64,000 bases of DNA, taken from NCBI RefSeq assembly GCF_003626645.1, contig NZ_RBAM01000002.1, positions 434,001 through 498,000 on the forward strand, written 5' to 3'. Made by a program: the position numbers and the translations under genes. Below the pieces are notes generated by a model. That model ran no database searches, was not told the DNA's origin, and saw only the letters and a program-made list of their open reading frames with translations. Of this stretch, positions 36,498-44,435 are shown in pieces; the stretch's first letter is position 1; every line of letters begins with the position of its first letter. The stretch is from Streptomyces klenkii. GTDB lineage: Bacteria; Actinomycetota; Actinomycetes; Streptomycetales; Streptomycetaceae.

Positions 36498-37484
36498 TCA
36501 CACGTGCACGCCGCCCACCAGGGCCATCCCCAAGGGCGTGCGTTCGTACAGGACCTGGTGGCTCTGGCGGCGGGAGGTGAGGAGGCCTGCTGCGCGGAGT
36601 ACGGAGAGGTGGGACGAGACCGAGGAGAGGGCCAGGCCGTGGCGGGCGGACAAGGTCGTCGTGGAGGCCGGTTCCGTCAGGGAGGCCAGGAGGGCCGCGC
36701 GGTTGGGGCCCAGGAGGCGGACCAGGGCGTCCGCAGCCCGCGGATCCCGCTGCGCCCACAGGCCGCCTATGCCGCGCGCCGGGTAGACCACAGTCGCCTG
36801 CCAGGGCGCCTCGAAGCCCCCGATCACGTCGGGCCAGGCGAACACGCTCGGCACGAGCATCAGGCCGCGTCCGCCCAGCGACCGGGTGTGGTCGTTGCGG
36901 TGCCTGACCGTCAGCGTGTTGCCGGCCCACACCAGCGACGGGTGCAGCTCGGAGAAGAGGCGCTCCAGGCCGCCGTCCGCCAGACGGCGCGCGTGGAAGG
37001 CCACGTCGGCCTCCAGCAGCGCGCGCAGCCGCGGCCACTCCGGCACGAGCAGAAGGTGCCAGGCCCGCTCGAAGAGCGCCGTGAGCTGCCGGACCGCGCC
37101 GTCCGGGTCGGCCAGGATCGCCCGGCCCGACCGTGAGCGGGCCGCCCCCGGGGTGCAGGCCAGTGACTTCGCGAAGTCGTCCCGGGCCGTCGCCGGGTCC
37201 GTGGCCCGTACGCGCGCCAGTTCGTCCTCGAAGGACTCCAGCGGCCCCTCGGGCGGCGGGCAGAGGAAGTCCGGGTGGTGCCCCTTGCCCGGCATCAGCA
37301 GGGACAGCAGCGTCAGGTCGAGCCCGGCCGCCGCCTCCCGTCCGCGCCGCAGCCACGGCAGGTGGTAGCCGTGCCGCTCGGGGCGCAGCAGCGTGTAGAG
37401 GGCTTGGTGGGTCTCCCACAGCGGCGAGATCCCGAACCGGCAGCGCAGCAGGTCACCGGGTGCGAAATGCATGTGCAGCGGCAT
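36498..37484 (-). CDS. ArsR/HTH-type regulator with large N-terminal domain
   Basis: A 328-residue protein. Residues about 250-325 are a winged helix of ArsR type (LLGPNRAALLASLTEPASTTTLSARHGLALSSVSSHLSVLRAAGLLTSRRQSHQVLYERTPLG). The N-terminal about 240 residues (MHFAPGDLLRCRFGISPLWETHQALYTL) are a domain seen in Streptomyces regulators of this type, probably for ligand binding. ATG 37484 follows AAAGGG by 8 bases. Divergent from an MFS exporter with 97 bases between starts, so it probably controls it. Confidence 0.88.
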   Translation of the reverse strand: MPLHMHFAPGDLLRCRFGISPLWETHQALYTLLRPERHGYHLPWLRRGREAAAGLDLTLLSLLMPGKGHHPDFLCPPPEGPLESFEDELARVRATDPATARDDFAKSLACTPGAARSRSGRAILADPDGAVRQLTALFERAWHLLLVPEWPRLRALLEADVAFHARRLADGGLERLFSELHPSLVWAGNTLTVRHRNDHTRSLGGRGLMLVPSVFAWPDVIGGFEAPWQATVVYPARGIGGLWAQRDPRAADALVRLLGPNRAALLASLTEPASTTTLSARHGLALSSVSSHLSVLRAAGLLTSRRQSHQVLYERTPLGMALVGGVHV

Positions 37485-37581
37485 GCCGGCCACCCTTTCC
37501 GGCCCCCCGGCCCGCGCCCAGTCCTTCGTCCGCAGCCGAAAGAGTACGGTCCGCGGCGCGTGCCTGCGCAGGCTGCTGGGC

Positions 37582-38799
37582 ATGACATTTGTCGCCGAGT
37601 CCATATCCGGCCGGCCCGCCGGCTACCGCGACGTCTTCGGGGTGCGCGAGTTCCGGGCCGTGTTCGCAGCGCACCTGCTCTCGCTTCTCGGGATCGTCAC
37701 CGGGGAGATCGCGCTGTCCGTCCTCGTCTACCGGGTGACCGGGTCGCCGTTGCTCAGCGCGCTGGCCTTCGCGCTCGGGTTCCTGCCGTACCTGCTGGGC
37801 GGGACCCTGCTCGCCGGGGTCGCCGACCGGGCGCCCGCCCGCCGGGTGCTCGTGGTCTGCAATCTGCTCTGCGCGGCGAGCGCGGCGGTGACGGCCCTGC
37901 CGGGTGCCCCGGTGGCCGTGCTGCTCGCGATGCGCGGCTTCAGCGCCCTGATAGGGCCCGTCCTGGCGGGTACGAGGTCGGCGACGCTCGGGGACGTGCT
38001 GGGCGAGGGCGACCTGTTCGTTCTCGGCCGTTCCCTGATCCGGATCGTGACGCAGGGCGCGCAGCTCGCGGGCTTCGCCGCGGGCGGGCTGCTGCTGACC
38101 GCCGTCTCCCCGCGCGCGGCCCTGCTCTTCACCGTCGCCGGGTTCCTCGCCTCCGCCCTGCTGCTGCGCTTCGGTACGCGCCGCCGCCCGGCCCGGGCTG
38201 CCGGAAGAGCGGACGTCATCGGCGCCTCGCTGTCCGGCGCCCGGCAGCTCCTCGCGGACCGCCGCACCCGCGCCCTGCTGCTCCTCTCCTGGGCCCCGCC
38301 GTTCTTCCTCGTCGCACCGGAGTCCCTGGCGGCCCCGTACGCGGACGCGATCGGCGCCGGCACGGCCGGCGTGGGGCTGCTGATGTGCGGGATGCCCGTG
38401 GGGACGATCGTCGGCGAGGTGCTCGCGGGCTCGCTGCTGAGCCCGCGAGCCCGCGAGCGCATCACCCTCCCCGCGGCGTCCGTGCTCCTGCTGCCGTTCC
38501 TGCTCTACGTGCTGAGGCCGTCGCTCGGCTGGGCCCTGGCCACCGTGGCGCTCGCGGGCCTGGGCGCGGCGTACACGCTCGGCCTCGACCAGTGGTTCGT
38601 CGCCGCCGTGCCGGAGGAGCTGCGTGGCCGGGCGATGACCTTGCAGACGGCGGGGGCGATGTCCGTGCAGGGCGCGGGCATGGCGCTCGCGGGGGCCGCC
38701 GCGGAGTACGTTCCGGCGCACTGGGTCGTGGCGGGAAGCGGCGTGATCGGGACCCTCGTGGTGGGGAGCGTCGTGCGGCTTGTCGTAGGCTCTCGGTGA
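37582..38799 (+). CDS. Major facilitator superfamily transporter, probable drug exporter
   Basis: A 405-residue protein with 12 predicted transmembrane segments. The N-terminal half shows VFGVREFRAVFAAHLLSLLGIVTGEIALSVLVYRVTGSPLLSALAFALGFLPYLLGG and the MFS loop ADRAPARRVLVV; the C-terminal half includes VGLLMCGMPVGTIVGEVLAG. The pattern is that of MFS efflux proteins of the enterobactin-exporter type. Probably regulated by the divergent ArsR-like gene. Confidence 0.88.
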   Translation: MTFVAESISGRPAGYRDVFGVREFRAVFAAHLLSLLGIVTGEIALSVLVYRVTGSPLLSALAFALGFLPYLLGGTLLAGVADRAPARRVLVVCNLLCAASAAVTALPGAPVAVLLAMRGFSALIGPVLAGTRSATLGDVLGEGDLFVLGRSLIRIVTQGAQLAGFAAGGLLLTAVSPRAALLFTVAGFLASALLLRFGTRRRPARAAGRADVIGASLSGARQLLADRRTRALLLLSWAPPFFLVAPESLAAPYADAIGAGTAGVGLLMCGMPVGTIVGEVLAGSLLSPRARERITLPAASVLLLPFLLYVLRPSLGWALATVALAGLGAAYTLGLDQWFVAAVPEELRGRAMTLQTAGAMSVQGAGMALAGAAAEYVPAHWVVAGSGVIGTLVVGSVVRLVVGSR

Positions 38800-38830
38800 T
38801 CCACGATCAAGGTTTGCAGGGGGAGTTGCC

Positions 38831-39208
38831 ATGCTCGACGTGTTCACCGGCGGGGCGAAGAAGTCCGGCGCCGACTTCGAGGTCGTCGTGCTCCGCGACT
38901 CGCACGCGGCCGCCACCGCGATACGCGAGGCGCTGGCCACCGCCGGCGCCGAGGAGCGGCCCGGCCTGGAGCGCGCCGCCGCGCTGATCGCCGAGCACGC
39001 CGCCCGGCCGGAGCGCGAGGTGCGGGCCGAGTGGGTGCGCGGCATCCTCGCCGAGGCCGGGGTCGACGCGCGTAGCCAGGAGCTGCACGCCATCAAGGCG
39101 CTGCGCAAGGCCGAGCGCGGGCTGAGCCTCGCGACGGCGGTGCGGCTGGTGCGCGAGGCCGCCGCCGTGGCCGCGGAGCCGGGCCGTCCGGTCACGTCCG
39201 GGATCTGA
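38831..39208 (+). CDS. Conserved hypothetical protein
   Basis: A 125-residue soluble, helical, alanine-rich protein (MLDVFTGGAKKSGADFEVVVLRDSHAAATAIREALATAG ... ELHAIKALRKAERGLSLATAVRLVREAA). No domain recognised. AGGGGGAG precedes the ATG. It lies 31 bases after the MFS gene and 43 bases before a marR gene on the same strand. Confidence 0.75.
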   Translation: MLDVFTGGAKKSGADFEVVVLRDSHAAATAIREALATAGAEERPGLERAAALIAEHAARPEREVRAEWVRGILAEAGVDARSQELHAIKALRKAERGLSLATAVRLVREAAAVAAEPGRPVTSGI

Positions 39209-39251
39209 GATACCGCCGTCCGTGCAGTGACCGAACGGTAGGCTCAAGACC

Positions 39252-39773
39252 GTGCCCAAGCCGCTCAGCCTGCCCTTCGACCCCATCGCCCGAGCCGACG
39301 AGCTCTGGAAGCAGCGGTGGGGTTCCGTGCCCTCGATGGCCGCGATCACCTCGGTCATGCGGGCCCATCAGATCCTGCTGGGCCAGGTCGACGCGGTGGT
39401 CAAGCCGTACGGGCTGACGTTCGCGCGCTACGAGGCGCTGGTGCTGCTCACGTTCAGCAAGGCCGGGGAGCTGCCGATGTCGAAGATCGGCGAGCGGCTG
39501 ATGGTGCACCCGACGTCGGTGACCAACACCGTGGACCGCCTGGTCGCCTCGGGCCTGGTCGCCAAGCGGCCCAACCCCAAGGACGGCCGCGGCACGCTCG
39601 CGTCGATCACGGAGAAGGGCCGCGAGGTGGTCGACGCGGCCACGCGCGATCTGATGGCGATGGACTTCGGCCTGGGGACGTACGGGGCGGACGAGTGCGG
39701 GGAGATCTTCGCGATGCTGCGGCCCCTGCGGGTGGCCGCGGGCGATTTCGAGGAGCCCGCCGAAGAGGAGTAG
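39252..39773 (+). CDS. MarR-family transcriptional regulator
   Basis: A 173-residue winged-helix regulator (LTFARYEALVLLTFSKAGELPMSKIGERLMVHPTSVTNTVDRLVASGLVAKRPNPKDGRGTLASITEKGREVV) with long flanking dimerisation helices. GTG start 39252. Seventy bases before the DUF3817 gene, so possibly in one transcript. Confidence 0.9.
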   Translation: MPKPLSLPFDPIARADELWKQRWGSVPSMAAITSVMRAHQILLGQVDAVVKPYGLTFARYEALVLLTFSKAGELPMSKIGERLMVHPTSVTNTVDRLVASGLVAKRPNPKDGRGTLASITEKGREVVDAATRDLMAMDFGLGTYGADECGEIFAMLRPLRVAAGDFEEPAEEE

Positions 39774-39843
39774 AAGAGGAGTGGCGGCGCGGCCGGGCGG
39801 GGCGGCGAAGATCGGCCCGGAACGGCCGGTTACGCTCGTTGTC

Positions 39844-40173
39844 ATGAAGCGAAGCGTCCTGACTCGATACCGCGTGATGGCCTACGCCACTGCCGTGATG
39901 CTGCTGGTCCTCTGCGCCAGCATGGTCCTCAAGTACGGTTTCGACACGGGCGCGAACGCCACCCTCGTGATCTCGCAGATCCACGGCGTGCTCTTCATCA
40001 TCTATCTGGTCTTCGCCTTCGACCTCGGCTCCAAGGCGCGCTGGAAGTTCGGCAAGCTGCTGTGGGTGCTGGTCAGCGGCACGATCCCGACGGCGGCTTT
40101 CTTCGTCGAGCGGCAGGTCGTGCGCGAGGTCGAGCCCCTGCTGGAAGGCGCGCCCGCGCAGGCCACTGCCTGA
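39844..40173 (+). CDS. DUF3817 family membrane protein (copy 2)
   Basis: A 109-residue protein with three membrane segments (VMAYATAVMLLVLCASMVL, SQIHGVLFIIYLVFAFDLG, LLWVLVSGTIPTAAFFVERQVV). The HGVLF and FFVER signatures match copy 1 at 35365. Function unknown. Confidence 0.87.
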   Translation: MKRSVLTRYRVMAYATAVMLLVLCASMVLKYGFDTGANATLVISQIHGVLFIIYLVFAFDLGSKARWKFGKLLWVLVSGTIPTAAFFVERQVVREVEPLLEGAPAQATA

Positions 40174-40197
40174 CGGCCGCCCCGCCGCAACCGCGCC

Positions 40198-40228
40198 GCG
40201 CCCCGGACACCCCTTGTGTTCGGGGCGC
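40198..40228 (+). terminator. Terminator after DUF3817 copy 2
   Basis: 13-bp arms GCGCCCCGGACAC and GTGTTCGGGGCGC (one G-T pair) with loop CCCTT, 25 bases past the stop, followed by CTCTT. Confidence 0.8.
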
Positions 40229-40230
40229 TC

Positions 40231-40272
40231 TTGCGCGACGATTTAGTAGGACGTCCTACTAAATTCGCGCAA
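40231..40272. promoter_or_regulatory. Large palindromic operator upstream of icmA
   Basis: A perfect 24-bp palindrome (40241-40264, half ATTTAGTAGGAC) is extended on both sides by TTGCGCGA and TCGCGCAA (two extra bases on the left). The centre lies about 50 bases upstream of the icmA start. The form is that of a TetR-type operator; the cognate regulator is not identified here. Confidence 0.75.
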
Positions 40273-40301
40273 CGGCGCACGGAGAGGCAGACGAGACCAC
40301 C

Positions 40302-42002
40302 ATGGACGCAAGCGCAATCGAGGCGGGGCGCAGCCGCTGGCAGGCCCGGTTCGACGCCGCGCGCAAGCGCGAGGCCGACTTCACCACCCTCTCCGGCGAC
40401 GAGGTCGCCCCCGTCTACGGCCCCCGCCCCGGCGACGCCTACGAGGGCTTCGAACGCATCGGCTGGCCGGGGGAGTATCCCTTCACCCGCGGCCTGTACG
40501 CCACGGGCTACCGCGGCCGCACCTGGACCATCCGCCAGTTCGCCGGCTTCGGCAACGCCGAGCAGACCAACGAGCGCTACAAGATGATCCTCGCCAACGG
40601 CGGCGGCGGGCTCAGCGTGGCCTTCGACATGCCCACCCTCATGGGCCGCGACTCCGACGACCCGCGCTCGCTCGGCGAGGTCGGCCACTGCGGCGTCGCC
40701 ATCGACTCCGCCGCCGACATGGAGATCCTCTTCAAGGACATCCCCCTCGGCGACGTGACGACGTCGATGACCATCAGCGGGCCCGCCGTGCCCGTCTTCT
40801 GCATGTACCTCGTGGCCGCCGAGCGGCAGGGCGTCGACCCCGCCGTGCTCAACGGCACCCTCCAGACGGACATCTTCAAGGAGTACATCGCGCAGAAGGA
40901 GTGGCTCTTCCCGCCCGAGCCCCACCTGCGCCTCATCGGCGACCTGATGGAGCACTGCAGCCGCTCCATCCCCGCCTACAAGCCGCTGTCCGTCTCCGGC
41001 TACCACATCCGCGAGGCCGGGGCCACGGCCGCGCAGGAGCTCGCCTACACCCTGGCCGACGGCTTCGGGTACGTGGAGCTCGGCCTGAGCCGCGGCCTCG
41101 ACGTCGACACCTTCGCGCCCGGCCTGTCCTTCTTCTTCGACGCCCACGTCGACTTCTTCGAGGAGATCGCCAAGTTCCGCGCGGCCCGCCGCATCTGGGC
41201 CCGCTGGATGAAGGAGGTCTACGGCGCGACGTCCGAGAAGGCGCAGTGGCTGCGCTTCCACACCCAGACGGCCGGCGTCTCGCTGACCGCCCAGCAGCCG
41301 TACAACAACGTCGTGCGGACGGCCGTGGAGGCCCTCGCCGCCGTCCTCGGCGGTACGAACTCCCTGCACACCAACGCCCTCGACGAGACCCTCGCCCTGC
41401 CCAGCGAGCAGGCCGCGGAGATCGCGCTGCGCACCCAGCAGGTGCTGATGGAGGAGACCGGCGTCGCCAACGTCGCCGACCCCCTCGGCGGCGCCTGGTA
41501 CGTCGAGCAGCTCACCGACCGGATCGAGGCCGACGCCGAGAAGATCTTCGAGCAGATCAAGGAGCGGGGCCTGCGGGCCCACCCCGACGGGCGGCACCCC
41601 ATCGGGCCGGTCACGTCCGGCATCCTGCGCGGCATCGAGGACGGCTGGTTCACCGGCGAGATCGCCGAGAGCGCCTTCCGCTACCAGCAGTCCCTGGAGA
41701 AGGGCGACAAGCGGGTCGTCGGCGTCAACTGCCACCACGGCTCGGTGACGGGCGACCTGGAGATCCTGCGCGTGAGCCACGAGGTGGAGCGCGAGCAGGT
41801 CCGCGTCCTCGCCGGCCGCAAGACCGGCCGGGACGACGCCCGCGTACGGGACTGCCTCGCGGCCATGCTGACCGCCGCGCGCGACGGCTCGAACATGATC
41901 GGGCCGATGCTGGAGGCGGTCCGGGCCGAGGCCACGCTCGGCGAGATCTGTGACGCGCTGCGGGACGAGTGGGGGATCTACGTGGAGCCGGCCGGCTTCT
42001 GA
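40302..42002 (+). CDS. icmA: Isobutyryl-CoA mutase large subunit
   Basis: A 566-residue B12-dependent mutase catalytic subunit lacking the C-terminal cobalamin-binding domain, which is on the separate IcmB. It interconverts isobutyryl-CoA and n-butyryl-CoA, linking valine catabolism and polyketide precursor supply. Substrate markers agree with isobutyryl- rather than methylmalonyl-CoA mutase: Phe80 in TIRQFAGFGNA and Gln198 in KEYIAQKEW, where methylmalonyl-CoA mutase has Tyr and Arg. Length equals known IcmA. MeaB (29311) and the adenosyltransferase (7895) are likely partners. Confidence 0.95.
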   Translation: MDASAIEAGRSRWQARFDAARKREADFTTLSGDEVAPVYGPRPGDAYEGFERIGWPGEYPFTRGLYATGYRGRTWTIRQFAGFGNAEQTNERYKMILANGGGGLSVAFDMPTLMGRDSDDPRSLGEVGHCGVAIDSAADMEILFKDIPLGDVTTSMTISGPAVPVFCMYLVAAERQGVDPAVLNGTLQTDIFKEYIAQKEWLFPPEPHLRLIGDLMEHCSRSIPAYKPLSVSGYHIREAGATAAQELAYTLADGFGYVELGLSRGLDVDTFAPGLSFFFDAHVDFFEEIAKFRAARRIWARWMKEVYGATSEKAQWLRFHTQTAGVSLTAQQPYNNVVRTAVEALAAVLGGTNSLHTNALDETLALPSEQAAEIALRTQQVLMEETGVANVADPLGGAWYVEQLTDRIEADAEKIFEQIKERGLRAHPDGRHPIGPVTSGILRGIEDGWFTGEIAESAFRYQQSLEKGDKRVVGVNCHHGSVTGDLEILRVSHEVEREQVRVLAGRKTGRDDARVRDCLAAMLTAARDGSNMIGPMLEAVRAEATLGEICDALRDEWGIYVEPAGF

Positions 42003-42004
42003 GG

Positions 42005-42030
42005 TCCCGGGGCTCCGCCCCCGGACCCCG
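42005..42030. repeat. GC-rich intergenic hairpin of the CCGGGG-CCCCCGG class
   Basis: CCCGGGGCTCCGCCCCCGGA followed by CCCCGG, directly after icmA. The stem CCGGGG/CCCCGG resembles the hairpins at 7847 and 27985 but with loop CTCCG. A common Streptomyces intergenic motif. Confidence 0.55.
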
Positions 42031-42038
42031 GTCCTCAA

Positions 42039-42076
42039 GGCGCAGGACGGCCGAAGCATTCCGGCCGTCCTGCGCC
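42039..42076. terminator. Bidirectional terminator between icmA and tetR
   Basis: Perfect 15-bp arms GGCGCAGGACGGCCG (42039-42053) and complement (42062-42076) with an 8-base loop, preceded by CCTCAA and lying between converging genes. Confidence 0.85.
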
Positions 42077-42091
42077 TGACGGCGCTGCGCG

Positions 42092-42727
42092 TCAGCGCCG
42101 AAGGCCCGCTCCGAGCCCCGCCACCAGCATGACAGCGAACTCGCGCGCCCACTCCGGGCCCACCGGTTCCGCGCTGACCAGCGTGCGGTGCACGACCGCG
42201 CCGGCGATCACGTCGAAGATCAGGTCGGCCGTGCGGGCCGCGGCCGACGGATCCTCCTCGCGGGGGAGTTCCCCGCGTTCCTGGGCGCGCTCCCGCCCCA
42301 GGAGGACCAGGCGCTTCTGGCGGTCCACGATCGCGCCCCGGATGCGCTCGCGCAGGGCGTCGTCGCGCGTGGACTCCGCCACGACCGCCATCAGCGCCGT
42401 CTTCGTCTCCGGCCGCTCCAGCAGCGCGGCGAACTGGAGCACCACGCCCTCGATGTCGGCCTGGAGACTGCCCCGGTCGGGGAGTTCGAGGTGCTCGTCG
42501 AAGAGCGCCGCCACCGCGTCCACGACGAGCTCGCTCTTGTGCGCCCAGCGCCGGTAGAGCGTGGTCTTGGCGACCCCCGCGCGGGCGGCCACGTCGCCCA
42601 TCGTCAGCTTTCCCCAGCCCAGCTCGACCAGCGCGGCGCGCGTCGCGTCGAGGATCGCGCGGTCGGCCTCGGGGCTGCGCGGGCGGCCGGTGCGGCGCGG
42701 CGCGGGGGAGGAGGCGGCGGAGCTCAT
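42092..42727 (-). CDS. TetR-family transcriptional regulator
   Basis: A 211-residue regulator. The N-terminal helix-turn-helix is ADRAILDATRAALVELGWGKLTMGDVAARAGVAKTTLYRRWAHKSELVVDAV; the C-terminal domain resembles TetR_C_16-type ligand domains. ATG 42727. A perfect inverted repeat at 42796-42818 in the divergent gap is its probable operator, shared with the CnoX-like gene. Confidence 0.92.
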   Translation of the reverse strand: MSSAASSPAPRRTGRPRSPEADRAILDATRAALVELGWGKLTMGDVAARAGVAKTTLYRRWAHKSELVVDAVAALFDEHLELPDRGSLQADIEGVVLQFAALLERPETKTALMAVVAESTRDDALRERIRGAIVDRQKRLVLLGRERAQERGELPREEDPSAAARTADLIFDVIAGAVVHRTLVSAEPVGPEWAREFAVMLVAGLGAGLRR

Positions 42728-42795
42728 GGCACCGGACCCTACCGCCGAGTAGAACCAGGGGCGGGAGGGGCTTGCGGAAGGGGAGGGGGGTGCAG

Positions 42796-42818
42796 TTACG
42801 CTACGGCTCGTAGCGTAA
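42796..42818. promoter_or_regulatory. Probable TetR operator in the tetR/cnoX divergent region
   Basis: Perfect 10-bp arms TTACGCTACG and CGTAGCGTAA with spacer GCT. It lies 69 bases upstream of tetR and 92 bases upstream of the thioredoxin-like gene. Confidence 0.75.
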
Positions 42819-42909
42819 GAGCGACAACCACGGACGCCGGGTGGGGACCCGGTGTCGATACGCCACCGCTATTTTTCCGGTTCGCGCGCGGAAGGGGGAG
42901 GATGGGCGC

Positions 42910-43878
42910 ATGCAGCCACGGAACATGTCCATGAGTGGAGTCGTCGACCTCGCCGCGGTGAAGGCGGCCGGGGAAGCCAAGCAGAAGGCGGAGCAGGCGC
43001 GCGCCGAGGCCGTCCGCCGGGGTGCGCCGCCCGCCGCCGCGGGCCGCCTCGTCTTCGACGCCGACGAGGCCGGCTTCGAGGCGGATGTCCTCCAGCGCTC
43101 CGCCGAGGTGCCCGTCGTCATCGACTTCTGGGCCGACTGGTGCGAGCCGTGCAAGCAGCTCGGCCCGCTGCTGGAGCGGCTGGCGGCCGAGTACGCGGGC
43201 CGTTTCGTGCTCGCCAAGGTCGACGTCGAGGCCAATCAGCTGCTCTTCCAGCAGTTCGGCGTGCAGTCGATCCCCGCGGTCTTCGCGGTGGTGGCGGGCC
43301 AGGCCCTGCCGCTGTTCCAGGGCGCCGCGCCGGAGGCGCAGATCCGCCAGGTGCTGGACCAGCTCGTGCAGGTGGCCGAGCAGCGCTTCGGCATCGTGGG
43401 CGCGCCGGTCTCTGCCGAGGCCCCCGGGGAGGGCGAGCCGGAGCCGGAGCAGCCCGTCGGCCCGTACGACGAGGCGCTGGGCCTGGCGCACGAGGCGCTG
43501 GACAAGGGCGACCTGGGCGGTGCCGTCCAGGCGTACAAGAACGTGCTGGCGGACGACCCGGCCCACCCGGAGGCGAAGCTGGGCCTCGCGCAGGCCGAGC
43601 TCCTCCAGCGGGTCCAGGGCGTCGACCCGCGGGCGGTCCGCAAGGCCGCCGCGGACGCCCCCGGCGATGTGCAGGCGCAGATCGCCGCGGCCGACCTGGA
43701 CCTGGTCGGCGGTCACGTCGAGGACGCTTTCGGCCGCCTGATCGACACGGTCCGGCGCACGGCCGGCGAGGACCGGAACGCGGCCCGCGTGCGGCTGCTG
43801 GAGCTCTTCGAGGTGATCGGGGCGGACGACCCGCGGGTGAGCGCCGCGCGGACCGCGCTCTCTCGCGCACTGTTCTGA
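42910..43878 (+). CDS. Thioredoxin-TPR co-chaperone (CnoX/YbbN-like)
   Basis: A 322-residue protein with thioredoxin fold about 45-155 (VVIDFWADWCEPCKQLGPLLERLA; redox motif CEPC intact; VQSIPAVFAV cis-Pro) and C-terminal tetratricopeptide helices (ALGLAHEALDKGDLGGAVQAYKNVLADDPAHPEAKLGLAQAEL). CnoX proteins protect clients from over-oxidation and hand them to chaperonins. The N-terminus has a charged helix (AAVKAAGEAKQKAEQARAEA). ATG 42910 follows GGGGGAGG. Confidence 0.9.
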   Translation: MQPRNMSMSGVVDLAAVKAAGEAKQKAEQARAEAVRRGAPPAAAGRLVFDADEAGFEADVLQRSAEVPVVIDFWADWCEPCKQLGPLLERLAAEYAGRFVLAKVDVEANQLLFQQFGVQSIPAVFAVVAGQALPLFQGAAPEAQIRQVLDQLVQVAEQRFGIVGAPVSAEAPGEGEPEPEQPVGPYDEALGLAHEALDKGDLGGAVQAYKNVLADDPAHPEAKLGLAQAELLQRVQGVDPRAVRKAAADAPGDVQAQIAAADLDLVGGHVEDAFGRLIDTVRRTAGEDRNAARVRLLELFEVIGADDPRVSAARTALSRALF

Positions 43879-43931
43879 CCCACATGACTCAGCGGCATCG
43901 CTTTACCAAAACTTGGTGAAAGCGGCCTCCG

Positions 43932-43944
43932 TTACTGCGAGTAA
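43932..43944. promoter_or_regulatory. Short palindrome TTACT-N3-AGTAA
   Basis: TTACTGCGAGTAA, 54 bases after the CnoX-like gene and adjacent to its terminator. A related TTACT-N4-AGTAA is at 44061-44074. Possible TetR-type binding sites. Confidence 0.4.
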
Positions 43945-43945
43945 G

Positions 43946-43973
43946 AAAAGCCCGGGCTTTCGCCCGGGTTTTT
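43946..43973 (+). terminator. Intrinsic terminator with U tract
   Basis: Stem CCCGGGC / GCCCGGG with loop TTTC, flanked by AAAAG on the left and TTTTT on the right. A canonical rho-independent terminator after the thioredoxin-TPR gene. Confidence 0.92.
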
Positions 43974-44435
43974 CGCGTATCCCCCCTTCTCTCCGGACAC
44001 GGTGGGCCGACCTCTCCCCGCCGGCCGATGCAGTCCGGACGCCCGGCGGTTATCGGCTCGTTACTCGCTAGTAATGAACCTCTTGTGCGGCAGCCGCGAA
44101 TGCACCACGATCGGCCAAGCTCGGTCCATTCCTCCAACCCGGCAGCCGGCCGGCGTCGGAGAGTGGGTCCCCACCGGGCGGACCGGCCCCGCGCGGGCCG
44201 GTTCAGGGACAGGGGGGTCCCGGCCGCACTCCGGCAGGGCCTGTCCCGGAGGTTGCGCGAAGGCGTGGCCAAGTGGTTGTCGCTCGGGGGTGATCGCCGG
44301 TGGTCCCGGAGGCGTTTCGCGTCGCCGGACGGCGGCGCTCTCCTTCCCGAGGACGTAGCACGTCTCCCATCCCCGGGCACGGATCCGCGACGCGGAGCCC
44401 GAGCCGGAGATGTACGTCCGAGAAGGAGGCAAGTC
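43974..44435. other. 460-base gap upstream of the DUF6230 operon
   Basis: No credible gene on either strand. It holds the second TTACT-N4-AGTAA palindrome (44061-44074) in an AT-richer patch (44050-44082) that may be the operon promoter. GC-rich, structured sequence follows, giving a long 5' leader before the strong AGAAGGAGG ribosome-binding site at 44421-44429. Confidence 0.4.

Noticed and set aside
40302..42002. Methylmalonyl-CoA mutase
   Set aside because: Lacks the cobalamin-binding domain and carries Phe80/Gln198 instead of Tyr/Arg, so isobutyryl-CoA mutase large subunit fits better.
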